A stretch of 64,000 bases of DNA from Dasyornis broadbenti (lineage: Eukaryota; Chordata; Aves; Passeriformes; Dasyornithidae), in the NCBI GenBank assembly GCA_013397935.1, contig VZRN01000659.1:2007466-2071465 (forward strand). Reading direction: 5' to 3'. Within the stretch, counting starts at the first letter, position 1. Every line of letters starts with the position of its first letter. The notes beneath the pieces are model-generated. The model saw only the letters and a list, made by a program, of their open reading frames with translations. It ran no database searches and was not told the origin of the DNA. The position numbers were made by a program, and so were the translations under genes. Shown piece after piece: positions 25,890 to 35,800 of this stretch.

Positions 25890-26341
25890 GGTTTAGTTGG
25901 CTGTTGGGCTGCAAAACAATTTCCAAATTCATTTAACTGGTATTCACCAGGGGAATTTACTGTTTATGTAAGACCATAATTTAACTTTGGAAGGCAGCAA
26001 TGAAAATTTACTTGGTTAAATCTCATTAGCTACCAGAAAACCTATCTGGAAATTCCTAATCCTCCTTACTTCAAAACAGAAATTTGATACTGTAAATTAC
26101 TTTGACCATAGGCTATAATTCTAAAGCCTGTAATTGCAAACAAGAGTAAGTTTATACACAAGGCTGTTCCTTACTGTCCTTACTTACAGGAATATTTCTA
26201 CTGAGATAACTAAAGCTAATTTATACAAAGATAGGCACTCACCTGGTTTTGTATCTATTCAGCCATATACTGGAAAAGAACAAAAGCCTACATCCAAGTA
26301 AAATATGTGGATCTGTGCTTTTGTTTGCTTTTTAAACACCA

Positions 26342-27225
26342 AATCACAGAATGTTTGAGGTTGGCAGACACTTGTGGAGACCATTTGGTCCAACCCTCCT
26401 GCTCAAGCAGGGCTACCTACAGCCAGTTGCCTAGGTCCATGTCCAGATGGCTTTTGAGTATCTCCAGGGATGGAGATTTCCAAACTCCTTGGGTAACCTG
26501 TGCCAGCGCTCAGTCACCCTTACAGTACAAAAACGTTTATTGACATTCCAAGGGAACCAACTGTGTTTCAGTTTGCACCCACTGTCTCTGGTCCTGTCAC
26601 TGGGCACCACTGAAAAGAACCTGGCTCCATCCTCTTTATATTCTCCCTTTAGTTATTCGTACACATGGATGAGATCCCTCCTAGCTTTCTTTTCTCTGGG
26701 CTGAAAAGTCCCAGCTCTTTGAGCTTTTCCTCATATGAGAGATGTTACAGTCCATTAATTATCTTAGTAGCCATTTACCATGCTCTCTCCAGTATATCCA
26801 TGTCTCTCTTGTACTGGGAAGCCCAGAACTGCACCCAACATTCCACGTGTGGCCTCACCAGTGCTGAGTAGAGAGGAAAGCTCACTTTCATTGATGTGCT
26901 GGCAGGACTCCTTCTAATGCAGCCTAAGGTACCATTAGCTTTCTTCCCCATATGGGCACATAGCTAGCTCATGTTTAACTTGGTGTCTACCAGGACCTCC
27001 AGCTGGTTTGTCCCCCAGCCTTTAATGGTGCCTGGGGCTGTTCCTCCCAACGTGCAGGGCTTTGTGCTTCTTCTTGCTGAACTTTGTGAAGTTCCTCATT
27101 TCTCCAGCCTGTCAAGGTTTCTCTGGATGGTAGCACAGCTCTCTGGCATATCAGCCTCTTGTCCCAGTGCGGTGTCATCTGCAAATATGCGGAGGATACA
27201 CTTTGCCCCATCACTCACGTGAGCC
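26342..27225 (-). mobile_element. CR1 LINE, ~0.9 kb antisense copy
   Basis: On the + strand it starts at AATCACAGAATGTTTGAGGTTGG, the reverse complement of the CR1 3' terminus. It then passes through standard 3' region blocks (GGTCCAACCCTCCTGCTCAA, TCCAGGGATGGAGATTTCCA, CTCTGGTCCTGTCACTGG, TTTCTTTTCTCTGGGCTGAA, CCCAGAACTGCACCCAACAT). From about 26900 the minus strand corresponds to the ORF2 C-terminal region, with GTTTCTCTGGATGGTAGCAC and GTGTCATCTGCAAATATGCG as landmarks. The copy is 5' truncated and carries stops and indels in the coding part. The right boundary near 27225 is where similarity ends. Confidence 0.9.
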
Positions 27226-30200
27226 TGATACATGATGCTCTTCTCTTTGCAGCTGTCCTACATCCCTCTTCATAAGGCCATGGACTGTTACAGCTATGGA
27301 TTACATAAACTTAATAATGCTTCTCTGCTACATTTCAAGAAATGTGTGAGTGTACATGTTCTGTCATCCATCTAGCTTCTCTGACACTACAGCTAGGGAA
27401 ATTTGTGGAAGAGTAATAATATCAAACATCAGTGGGACTGTTTGCACTCTGAATACAATTCAACTGCACTGTGATACAGACACTCCTCAGTAAAGCCTTT
27501 CTAGAAATTCAACTATGTAAGTTCTTGAACACCTTTACTTTCTGTTTTATTGACAGCATGAGAGAGGTTGCACTAAGACCTTCCTTGCCTCAGAGGAGAA
27601 AACACTGACAGATATATCTAGACTGCAGAGTAGATGTACTCTTCATCGTGTTGCTGCTCCTTCACTTACTTAGCATCAGCTCCTTATTCACAATTAAGAT
27701 GACAATCCTCACATTGCTGTAACACAGAAACACTATCACTGAGGTGGCTTGTTAATCATCTGCTTGAGATTTACATGAGGAAAGGAGAGGCAGACCTTTT
27801 ACATAGCCACTACACCACTAACATGGGTAAAGTCCCATCCAGCAAGTATTACCACAAGTAAAGATGCAGAAGGAAAAGGGTTTCCCTGTTCCTAGCGCTG
27901 CAGTGCCCAGCACAGACTTCCAGCATAAACCCCAAGTGGCTTTTCTTAACAAAGAGCAGGCCTCAGCCAGTACATCACATACATATTACATGCATATACA
28001 TGCCTAGCCAACCCCAAGGTAGGTTTATTTTCATTCCCTTTCTGGGCCAGTGATATAAAGGCAAACAGCAGCATACAGATTGACTTTGACTGCTGTATAC
28101 CATCAGAGGAAGTCATGGGCTTCTCCAATACTAATTCCATCTTGATCTGGACTGAATACAACCTAAAATAGATGCATTCAAAGTCATTACTTCCAAAGTG
28201 CTCTAGGGTAGAGTGATACCAATTACAAAGTTTCAAAGAGCTTGTGAAATTATGAAATGTAAACCAGCAGTGAATGAGTAACTTGCTGACCCAGCCTAAT
28301 AAACTAGCTTCTTTGATGGATGATAAAAGAACCTTGAGGAACAGTGGTTTTAACTGCTCACAAGTTTTTATGATCACTAATTCAGCCACTATCTTTGCTA
28401 TTTCATTCTGATCCAATTACCAAAGCATCTTCCATGTGGCCTTCTGCACTTTCAGAATAGACAGAGCACCTTAAAATCTTTTCCCATCTTTGAAAATGTA
28501 CAAGGCTGCCTTCAGTTAACTCAGGGAAATAATGTATCATGAAGAAGTACTTTACGTAGGTAATGCTACCAGTCAATTTAAGAATGTTGTTTAATTTATT
28601 TTTTTTAATTGAGTCAGTATATCAATTTCAAGCCTGGAGCCTGAAGTAACTTTTCTGTGTAGTGTTGTGTTTTGGGTTTCTGTGTGCTTGATGCAAAAAA
28701 AAAGAGCCTCAGCTTTTACAGAATGAAATACTGGGACTACTCCCACATGAACAAAACTGCTTAACAAAATCGATAGACTTCACTGTAGTTTGAAACACAA
28801 TTAATTCCTTATATGTTATAATTTATTCTTTGCAAATGACTGTCTAAACCCATTAAATGATTCACCTAATTTCTGTGAATCCATATTTAAGTAGTCATTT
28901 TCATATTAGGCTTTGACACTTACTTGTTTGCTTGCATTCACTGGATGATCTGTCTCTTAATTTTTATGTTTTTAATGGCTGGGATAGTCTCAATTCTGCT
29001 TAGAACTGTTGTGATTCAGTTGTATTTGAAACTGTTTATTACCATCCAAATAATAAATAACTGTCTGAAGCACTTAACAGCTTTCTTTTCCTTCAGAGAT
29101 GTTAATATTAAAAGAATTGATTCTCTTCCCAAAACAGCATGTTCTCTTTTCATTAGCCTTTATAAAAACCATACAAATCTTCAAACTTCTAACTTTTCCT
29201 GAAAAGAAGCACTGCTAGTTTCAACTCATTTTTTTCTGACTTCCCTTCCCCACTATGACCTGTTGCTAAAAGAAGAACTAACCAAAACAAAGAATCACAT
29301 TCCAATCTTTTTTCTCTTTTGTTTTAAATCACGTTTTTACAATGTGTGCATGCATGAATGCCATTAGTTTTTTAAGATTATCTTGGGCTTTGTATGTCTG
29401 AGTTGGTGTGCCTGTGCACTCCCCAGAGTTTTTAGAGGAGGATAAGACAAAAGTTACAAGAGATTATAGTAGTGTGGTGGTAATGGCCTGTTTTTATTTT
29501 CCTTTTTTTTTCAGAGCTTTGTAGCTCATTTTGTTACCTTGTACACAGCAATTCTCTCTGCTCAGGTCTCAGTGCTTGGGGTCCACTTAGGTCTCCCACA
29601 TCATATGCTGGAATGTCATCTCTTGCAGAAACATGACTGGGACAGAAAGCCAAGACTTTCCCAGTATTTCCACACGGCAGAAGAGTCTCCATCATGTGGC
29701 ATCATGTGAAACTTCTGCAAATTATAGCAGTTGGATCAGTGAGGTTTTTTTCCCCCTGGTTCTGGAACGACACCTGGGTAATTGCATAGTTTTGATCTGG
29801 TATCAAGGAAAAGTACATTGCAGGGGTGCTGTGAATTCTAAACTCATACTGGTTGTTCAGGTAGATATACCTGCACATTCACATTTTTAATCATGATAAA
29901 AAGTTATCTAAAAATTCCATAATTTAAAACTCTGCATTGTGTTACAGGCTGTGATTTAGTGAACAAAAAAAAAATCAAAATGCTCTCATAAAGCACTTTG
30001 AGAACTAAAGTTGAAAACTGCAGCATGGGAGACAGCGTGTACTGCCTGCAAATCATCTCAATGAAGACTGCCATTAGCTGATGTCATGAGATCAGCCTGA
30101 CTAAGATAATGACCCAAAGGCAGATGGATGCCTACTACCTGATTTATTGCACACTGAGACTCAGCACTCAAAACGGTATCATCCCTGTCTTTCTCTTGGC

Positions 30201-31660
30201 ACATTTAGCAGTCACTGCATACCAGAACCTCTGCTATTGGTGCCAGCCCTCGGTCCAAGGTTGTGAATGTGACCAGCTGTATCCTAGAAGAAGTGTACCT
30301 GCTGCTGGCCATCATGAGTCTGGAGAAATTTATAGTACGTACAAGGTACATGTCTATAGTTATCGCTGAGATGGGACAGACTTACAGCCACCCCCCTGCA
30401 GTTAAGTTAGACACATTCTGTGTCACTTGCAGAGTGACACAGACACAGCTGACCCTGGTGTTATGCACGACAAACAGTTGGCCCTGCAGAGAGCATGGTC
30501 AGCCTTTCAAGTCTCCTCCACCATGAAGTTCCATGATGCATCCTGCTCCTTTGCTCTCCTTTTCCCATCTTCACAGATTGCAGCCTGTCTCAACATGTTT
30601 CTGCAGCAAAACTGGCCTGAAGGCTAAGCAGGGTGCCAAGCAAGGTGCCTTACGCAGGCAGCATGATTGAGTCACGGACTGCAGCCCAGCTTAGGCCAGG
30701 GCAACAGTTAAAAGTGCCTTGGGTACCCCTAAAGGCTTGTAGATTTGGTATTGTGCATATGGATATATCCTATAATATTCTCTAGCTTTACAGCTCTACA
30801 GCAACACTGTTCAGCTGGAGCTTTCTGATGGCCAAATTTACTGCTGGTATAAAGCTCTGCTACTTTTTGAGATATTACTATGCAAGATGAATTTGGAGCT
30901 AGATTATGTTTTAAATATGTTATTCCCTTTACTCCATGCAGCTAGAAGCAGTGGAATTAACTTGTAAGTTAGGTATGGTAAATACAAATCAAAGGAAACA
31001 AAAATCAAAAGGAAAGGAGTGGCCTTATAATCAGAGCCCAGAGTTAGGAAATCTCAGTTCTCAAGGCTTCCTGAAAAAGTCCCTTTTCTTCCACGGGTTA
31101 TGCAGGGGGGATACTCTTAATCACCCCATACAGCACCCTACTGCATTTACCCTTCTGACACTCACACGTTTATTTCACTGACTTTACTCCTTGTAGGAAG
31201 AAGGGGTTAACTCTCGTTAACTGTGTGAGACTCTGTTCGACCAAGGTCATAGTGTAAACAAGGTCCAATTCTATACTGAAAAGAAGAATTTAATTCAAGA
31301 GCTCTTGTTCTTGTAGTCTTCTCCTGTGGGAGGCAAGTGTGAAAAAGAATATCCCTTACAAGCTGTGTGGAGGCCATGCTACTCAAGGGGAAGGCCAGGC
31401 TGAGGAGGAAGATTTCAGATTAAGTGTATCTACTAGCAGAAGAACTTGTTTTGACACATGAGGAAGGTGCCTGCCGTTCCAGGGAAATATCAATCTGCAG
31501 TCTGCAACAGGCCTCAAGGACTTCATATAGAAGCTGCAGTAAAAATGTAAGCTGTTTTAAAGCAACTGCAATCTTGTTATCCTGAACAGAGGTAAATTCA
31601 TAAACTACTACTTGGCGCAGGTGATGGGGAGAAGGGGGAAATCCTCACGTTTTTCATTTA
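27226..31660. other. intergenic sequence, no gene recognised
   Basis: No exon, RNA gene or repeat family recognised. The longest open frame is on the minus strand at 27946-28416 (156 codons), with no domain, signal or family motif that I know. A perfect 11-bp hairpin lies at 30417-30443. A conserved non-coding element or lncRNA could be hidden here and would not be visible without comparison to other genomes. Confidence 0.5.
30417..30443. repeat. perfect inverted repeat (11-bp arms, 5-base loop)
   Basis: TCTGTGTCACT and AGTGACACAGA pair exactly around the loop TGCAG. The stem is GC-balanced and would be stable in RNA. The flanks do not continue the pairing, which argues against a microRNA precursor. 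Confidence 0.9.
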
Positions 31661-31737
31661 CAGAATCACAGAAAGGGTAAGGTTGGAAGGCACCAGAACA
31701 GGTCATGTGGTCCAAACTCCCTGCTCAAACAAGATGC
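31661..31737 (-). mobile_element. CR1 3' end fragment, antisense
   Basis: AGAATCACAGAAAGGGTAAG followed by GTTGGAAGGCACCAGAACAG and TGGTCCAAACTCCCTGCTCA is the reverse complement of the CR1 3' end. Only about 75 bases remain. It abuts a sense CR1 fragment on its right, forming a back-to-back pair. Confidence 0.82.
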
Positions 31738-31751
31738 ACTCCCCTAGTGCA

Positions 31752-32089
31752 CCTTGATGGGAGACCTCATTACAGTCTACAACTTCACAAGGTGGAGGGG
31801 CATACACTGCCTCTTTTCTCTGGCAACCAATGACAGGACCTGGGGGAAAGGCCTGAAGTTACAGCCAGGGAGGTTTAGCGTGGATATCACAAAAAGCTTT
31901 TTCACCCAGAGGGTGGTCAGGCACTGGAACAGACTGTGAAAGTGGTCACAGCACCAAGCGTGACAGAAGTATTTGGTCAATGCTGTCAGGTGCATAATGT
32001 AACTTTTGAGGCTGTTCTTTGCAGGGTCAAGAGTCAGACTTGATTAGCCTTGAGAGTCCATCCCAACTTAAGAATATTCTGTGATTCTG
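31752..32089 (+). mobile_element. CR1 LINE 3' fragment, sense
   Basis: The forward frame resembles the CR1 ORF2 tail (GDLITVYNFTRW, then SLATNDRTWGKGLKLQPGRF, then FFTQRVVRHWNRL), close to the family's DLI..YxYL and FFTLRVxEHWNRLP signatures. It ends with the 3' terminus TCCCAACTTAAGAATATTCT followed by GTGATTCTG. The frame carries a short remnant only, so it is a dead 5'-truncated copy. It lies about 620 bases upstream of the UXS1 start codon. Confidence 0.88.
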
Positions 32090-32463
32090 TAGAGTTGCAT
32101 CCAGGTGGTTTTTGTTACCATGCAGATACCTGTGCAGATATAGAAAGCATATCTGGGATGAGGCAAATGGTGCTTTCAAAAGACCAGGCACTGAAGACGA
32201 CAGCGTTACACCCGTGTTGTCTACTGTGTGTGCCCACGTCTGCCTGTTTATTCCGGCAGGTCACCACCCAAGGACCACCACAGTGGGAGACGACAGGTAA
32301 CCAAGCCTGTCCGACACAGAAGCACCCTGATAGATCACACCAGGGCCACGGAGAGACTGTGGGCGCGCTCCTTCTCCCTGGGCACGCTCTGCGAGAAGCG
32401 GGCACCCTGCAAGAAACACGCCGCGCAGCTCGAACCGCTTGTTATGAGGAAAGCACGGCCCGC

Positions 32464-32473
32464 GCGCATGCGC
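32464..32473. promoter_or_regulatory. NRF1 binding motif (perfect palindrome)
   Basis: GCGCATGCGC matches the symmetric NRF1 consensus. It lies about 240 bases upstream of the UXS1 start codon within the CpG island. NRF1 sites at this spacing are common in housekeeping promoters. Confidence 0.65.
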
Positions 32474-32581
32474 CGCCACCGCTCCGGCCGCGTCCGCGGC
32501 GGCGGAGGGAAAGGGCGGGCGGGGGAGAGGGCGCGCGTCCCCTCTGCGCCTGCGCGGGCGGTTCCGGGGCGGGCGGAGCGG

Positions 32582-32630
32582 NNNNNNNNNNNNNNNNNNN
32601 NNNNNNNNNNNNNNNNNNNNNNNNNNNNNN
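32582..32630. other. assembly gap (49 N) in UXS1 promoter
   Basis: A run of N inside the most GC-rich part of the CpG island. The 11 bases immediately left (32571-32581) and right (32631-32641) are identical (GGGCGGAGCGG), so the gap may hold a tandem GC-rich repeat or may be an artefact of overlapping contig ends. Confidence 0.97.
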
Positions 32631-32711
32631 GGGCGGAGCGGGGCCGAGCGGAGCTGTGGGTGGCCGCGGCCGTCCCCGTGCCCGGCGCTCTGTGTGCCGC
32701 TGCTGCGGGGC

Positions 32712-32808
32712 ATGGTGAGCAAGGGGCCGCTGCTGCGCCTGCTGACCGCCATCAACCGCAGGAGGATGAAGCTGCTCATGGGGCTCGCCTTCGTCGCCTA
32801 CGTCGCCT
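32712..32808 (+). CDS. UXS1: UXS1 exon 1 (coding part): cytosolic tail and signal anchor
   Basis: Encodes residues 1-32 and the first base of codon 33. The start codon is in strong context (G at -3, G at +4). The protein begins MVSKGPLLRLL, then a basic cluster (RRRMK, residues 16-20), then a hydrophobic segment from about residue 21 to 36 that continues into exon 2. This is the type II signal anchor that holds UXS1 in the Golgi/ER membrane with its catalytic domain in the lumen. The mammalian protein as I remember it starts MVSKALLRL, so this one has one extra residue (Gly-Pro in place of Ala). The splice donor is GTGAGT at 32809. Failure to splice would hit an in-frame TGA at 32814-32816. 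The assignment is firm because all six exons join in phase into the family sequence. Confidence 0.95.
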
Positions 32809-35800
32809 GTGAGTGAGCGGGGGTGGGGGCGGGTCTGGCCCGGCCGTTCATTGCCCGCTGGCACGGCGCCCCCCGTGCCCTCCGCCCGCCGTGGGGGAGA
32901 GGAGGAGGAGGAAGAGGCGGTGGCGGCACCTCCCGCACCTCGTTGCGCTGTCCGGTTGCGGGGGCGCCGCAGCGCGGGTGCTCCGGCCCCGGCGGGGCAG
33001 AGGCTCCCCGCAGCTCTGGCCGGCGAGGCTGAGGATTCCCCCTTTCCCTGCCCTGCCGAAACTTTCCCGAGTGCGGCGGGCAGCCGTGTCAGGCGTCCCC
33101 GGCTGTCGTCGCTTCTCTGCCTCGTCCCGAGAGCTTGCGGAGAGCGCGGCGAGCGGGACGTGGCTCAGGGAGTATTTCCGCAGCCGCTCTTTCCTCAGAC
33201 CGCGCTTTGTCCGACCCGTTCGCGACCTGGTAGCGGAGAGCAGCCCTCAGGGAAGTTTTTCTAGGGTAGGCCTTGTGTCTGGTTTTTGTAAATCCTCCCA
33301 AGTCCTTTGGGGGCCAAATAAATATTTATTTATTGACTCAGTGCGTAGCCGGAGTCTTAAGAGCCGGGAGAGAGGCTCAAAGGTACTTGAGAAAATTTTA
33401 GAATAGCCAGCGACGGGGATATTTATGACTTCAGTTACTGGGAGTGAGCCAGATAGATTTAAAATTAATTTAAAGCGTTGTCCTGTCACCTCTCTTCCCT
33501 TTCTTGCTTTTTCTGTTGCATTTTTATTTAATTTTAGCCTGTTTTGTTTTCAGACTTAGGTAGATTCTGTGTAGATGACACGATGCCCTGTCAGCTTAGC
33601 TACGGAGCAAGTATTCTCTTGATGCTTGAAAGCACATACAGGTGAGCTAGCTTTGGGGGTGAGTGTGCGCATCACGTTTAGGCTCCTTCCTTTGGATTTG
33701 GGAAGGTGGAGAGGTACAACACAAGTAATTTTGTCAGAGGGGTGGTGTTTCCTACCACAGAAACACAGCATTATTTATTATGTATTACCATTTGTTACTG
33801 TGTTTACTGGACCTCACTATTTAGATACTGCTTTTACTGCTGAAGTTATGTTCCAGCTCTGACTTTCAAGACAGTTTGTTTGTCCAAGTGACTTTAAGTC
33901 TCTTGCATCCTTACAGCAATATCTGTTAATATCTGTTTTTATTTTGAAACTTATCATGCTAAAAATGATAGTTTTCAAAACTAAAATTAATAGGCTGCCG
34001 TGAAGATACTGGATTTGAGCAGCAGTTGACATGGTCATTAGGCTCTAGCTGTTGATTATATTATGTGGACAGTAGCTGGTGTTTGTTTTCTAACTTTGTG
34101 TGTAAACGTTAGCCTTCAGGAGAAGCCTTCTGACTGCATGTTCTTTAGGATTCAGAAAAAAAGTGGAGAAGGAGAGGGACTGCAGGTCAGTGTGGCAGAA
34201 AAGCGGCTTGAAAAGGGAGTAAGTTGGTGTCTGATGGGAATGTGTTTTTGCAAATCTAACATGCTGTGCTTTTGCATATTTTGACTAGAGATCAAAAGTA
34301 GTGGAATCCTTAGGTGTCAGCTACATAGTATGATACGGTAGCAGAGGCCACTGATCTGTCAGATTCTAGAGAGACTGTTTTGCGTTTCTGCAGAAGTGTT
34401 TATTTATGATCCCATTCGCCTGTCCTGAAAGGGTACTCCTCATAAAATTACTGAATCATCACTATGCTCTACCTGCAGTCAGATAATGCCTGACTGAAAT
34501 AGCATAAAATCTGAGTGAACAGATCTGCTGGTGTAGGTGTATGTGCTGGCACTTCTTACATTCCTTCTTTCTGAAGTGCTCTCCAAATGACTAAGTATTT
34601 TTAGGCTGTGTGCCTCCTTTCCATGAATTTCCGTTCAGTATTAGGGCATGGGCATTCAGACTTGGAGCACATTTTACAGGGAATGAAATTGTTGGCAAGT
34701 ACATTATTTTTTTTGTGAACTAGAGGATAGGATTTTTAATAGTGCCATTTTGTCAGCCTGTGTGTGAAAGCCTGTGTGAATGTTTTGAGAGTATCACTTA
34801 GAAAAATGTCATTTTTTAGAAATCTTTTGCCTTTGAATGCAAATTTGTTACAAAAGTGCCTGAAGAACTTCTCTGTGTGGGCTTGAAAACTAGAGGAAGA
34901 ACTTTTTGCAGACAGTTGAAAGGCTGTGAGCTGTTTCAAGAGGAATTGAGTGGTTCTCTTGGTAGTTTCACACAAGGTGGTGGATAGCTGGGCTGTCTTG
35001 GGTGTTTCTGCTCCACATCATACAATGACTGAAATTTTTGTGTTGTGCACCAGATGAAGGAACTGGTCTGGACTGAGATCAGCCTTTTCTGTTATAGCCA
35101 TTTGATAGTGTGGGTATTTGACAGCTGTTTTGGCCCAGCTTGAGGAGGTGAAACAGGAAGCTGGCAGTGCTGTTGGCAGCATTACCATCATGTGCTTTGC
35201 AGGTCTGCAATTAGTATCTCTCCTAAGGAGTCTTGTTTACTTCAGTTGAAGTACCACCATGACATGAAATACACTGTCAGGGTCATATTAAAGATCCCTA
35301 GATCTCTTTTATGGACTTCACTGATTTCCCTAGTAGCACTTTAGAGCCAGAAAGATCCTTACTTAGGATTTGAATTTGAATTAAGGTAGTATTTGATGCC
35401 TCATTTCTGTAAATCTAATTTATATTAATTTTAAAAAATCATTCAATTGAAAGAGTGTGCTATGCATGGTTTATATGTATAAAAATAGAAGTCAAAAGGA
35501 GCATTTCTAGGCAGCAGGCAGTTAAAAGGTGTTATGACTTAAGCAACTGTTCCCTGGGAAAATGAAGTGAATAGAGTTTAACGTTTTTCTTTACCTTTTC
35601 TGTAGCCCTGGGTGAAAGGGGTGATGTGGTTACCTATTGCCCAAGTGATGTATTTGGAGATACTGCAGCTAGCAAGCTGTCTGAATCACTCTGTAATGTG
35701 TCAGACTGCTACTCAATTGATTTTTTTAAAATACTCTTCATAATTAGCTTAGTTGACTCACCTTCAGTGCTGTCTTCTGTGAACATTGCATGGCTGTACT

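Larger units (their letters stand above)
25040..26340. other. intergenic sequence, no gene recognised
   Basis: AT-rich spacer. The only structure I can point to is a perfect inverted repeat at 25835-25858 followed directly by a short direct repeat (25858-25886). Open frames at 25505-25813 (-) and 25518-25748 (+) show no family motifs. Confidence 0.55.
32460..32711 (+). promoter_or_regulatory. UXS1 core promoter and 5' UTR region (TSS not fixed)
   Basis: This stretch contains a perfect NRF1-type palindrome (GCGCATGCGC, 32464-32473), a second near-palindromic NRF1-like site (GCGCCTGCGC, 32546-32555) and GC boxes (GGGCGGG at 32513-32519, GGGGCGGG at 32566-32573). No TATA box is visible. TATA-less CpG promoters with NRF1 and Sp1 sites usually start transcription at dispersed positions, so the transcription start is probably between about 32560 and 32700, partly inside the gap. 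No ATG occurs between 32631 and the UXS1 start. Site function is inferred from motif match only. Confidence 0.7.
32340..33260. promoter_or_regulatory. CpG island spanning UXS1 promoter and exon 1
   Basis: GC content and CpG frequency rise abruptly near 32340 and fall near 33260, where AT-rich sequence returns. The island covers the presumed promoter, exon 1 and the first ~450 bases of intron 1. This is the typical layout of a broadly expressed vertebrate gene. An assembly gap at 32582-32630 interrupts it. Several open frames on both strands across the island are by-products of high GC. Confidence 0.9.

Noticed and set aside
1..32340. 3' exons of a neighbouring gene such as ST6GAL2, which lies upstream of UXS1 in mammals
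   Set aside because: No frame resembles a sialyltransferase C-terminus, and no exon with matching splice sites was recognised. The 3' UTR of such a gene could still be present but cannot be identified by eye.
32228..32812. 194-codon open frame over the CpG island and gap (and overlapping frames at 32050-32718 and, on the minus strand, 32261-32779 and 32442-32864)
   Set aside because: These frames stay open because of GC richness and run through N bases and a CR1 remnant. Their protein is Arg/Ala/Pro/Gly-rich without motifs. The UXS1 exon 1 frame is different and matches a known family.
32809..33406. Open frames of 151 and 197 codons starting at the end of UXS1 exon 1
   Set aside because: They lie in intron 1 within the CpG island and are explained by GC composition. 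No splice or family support.
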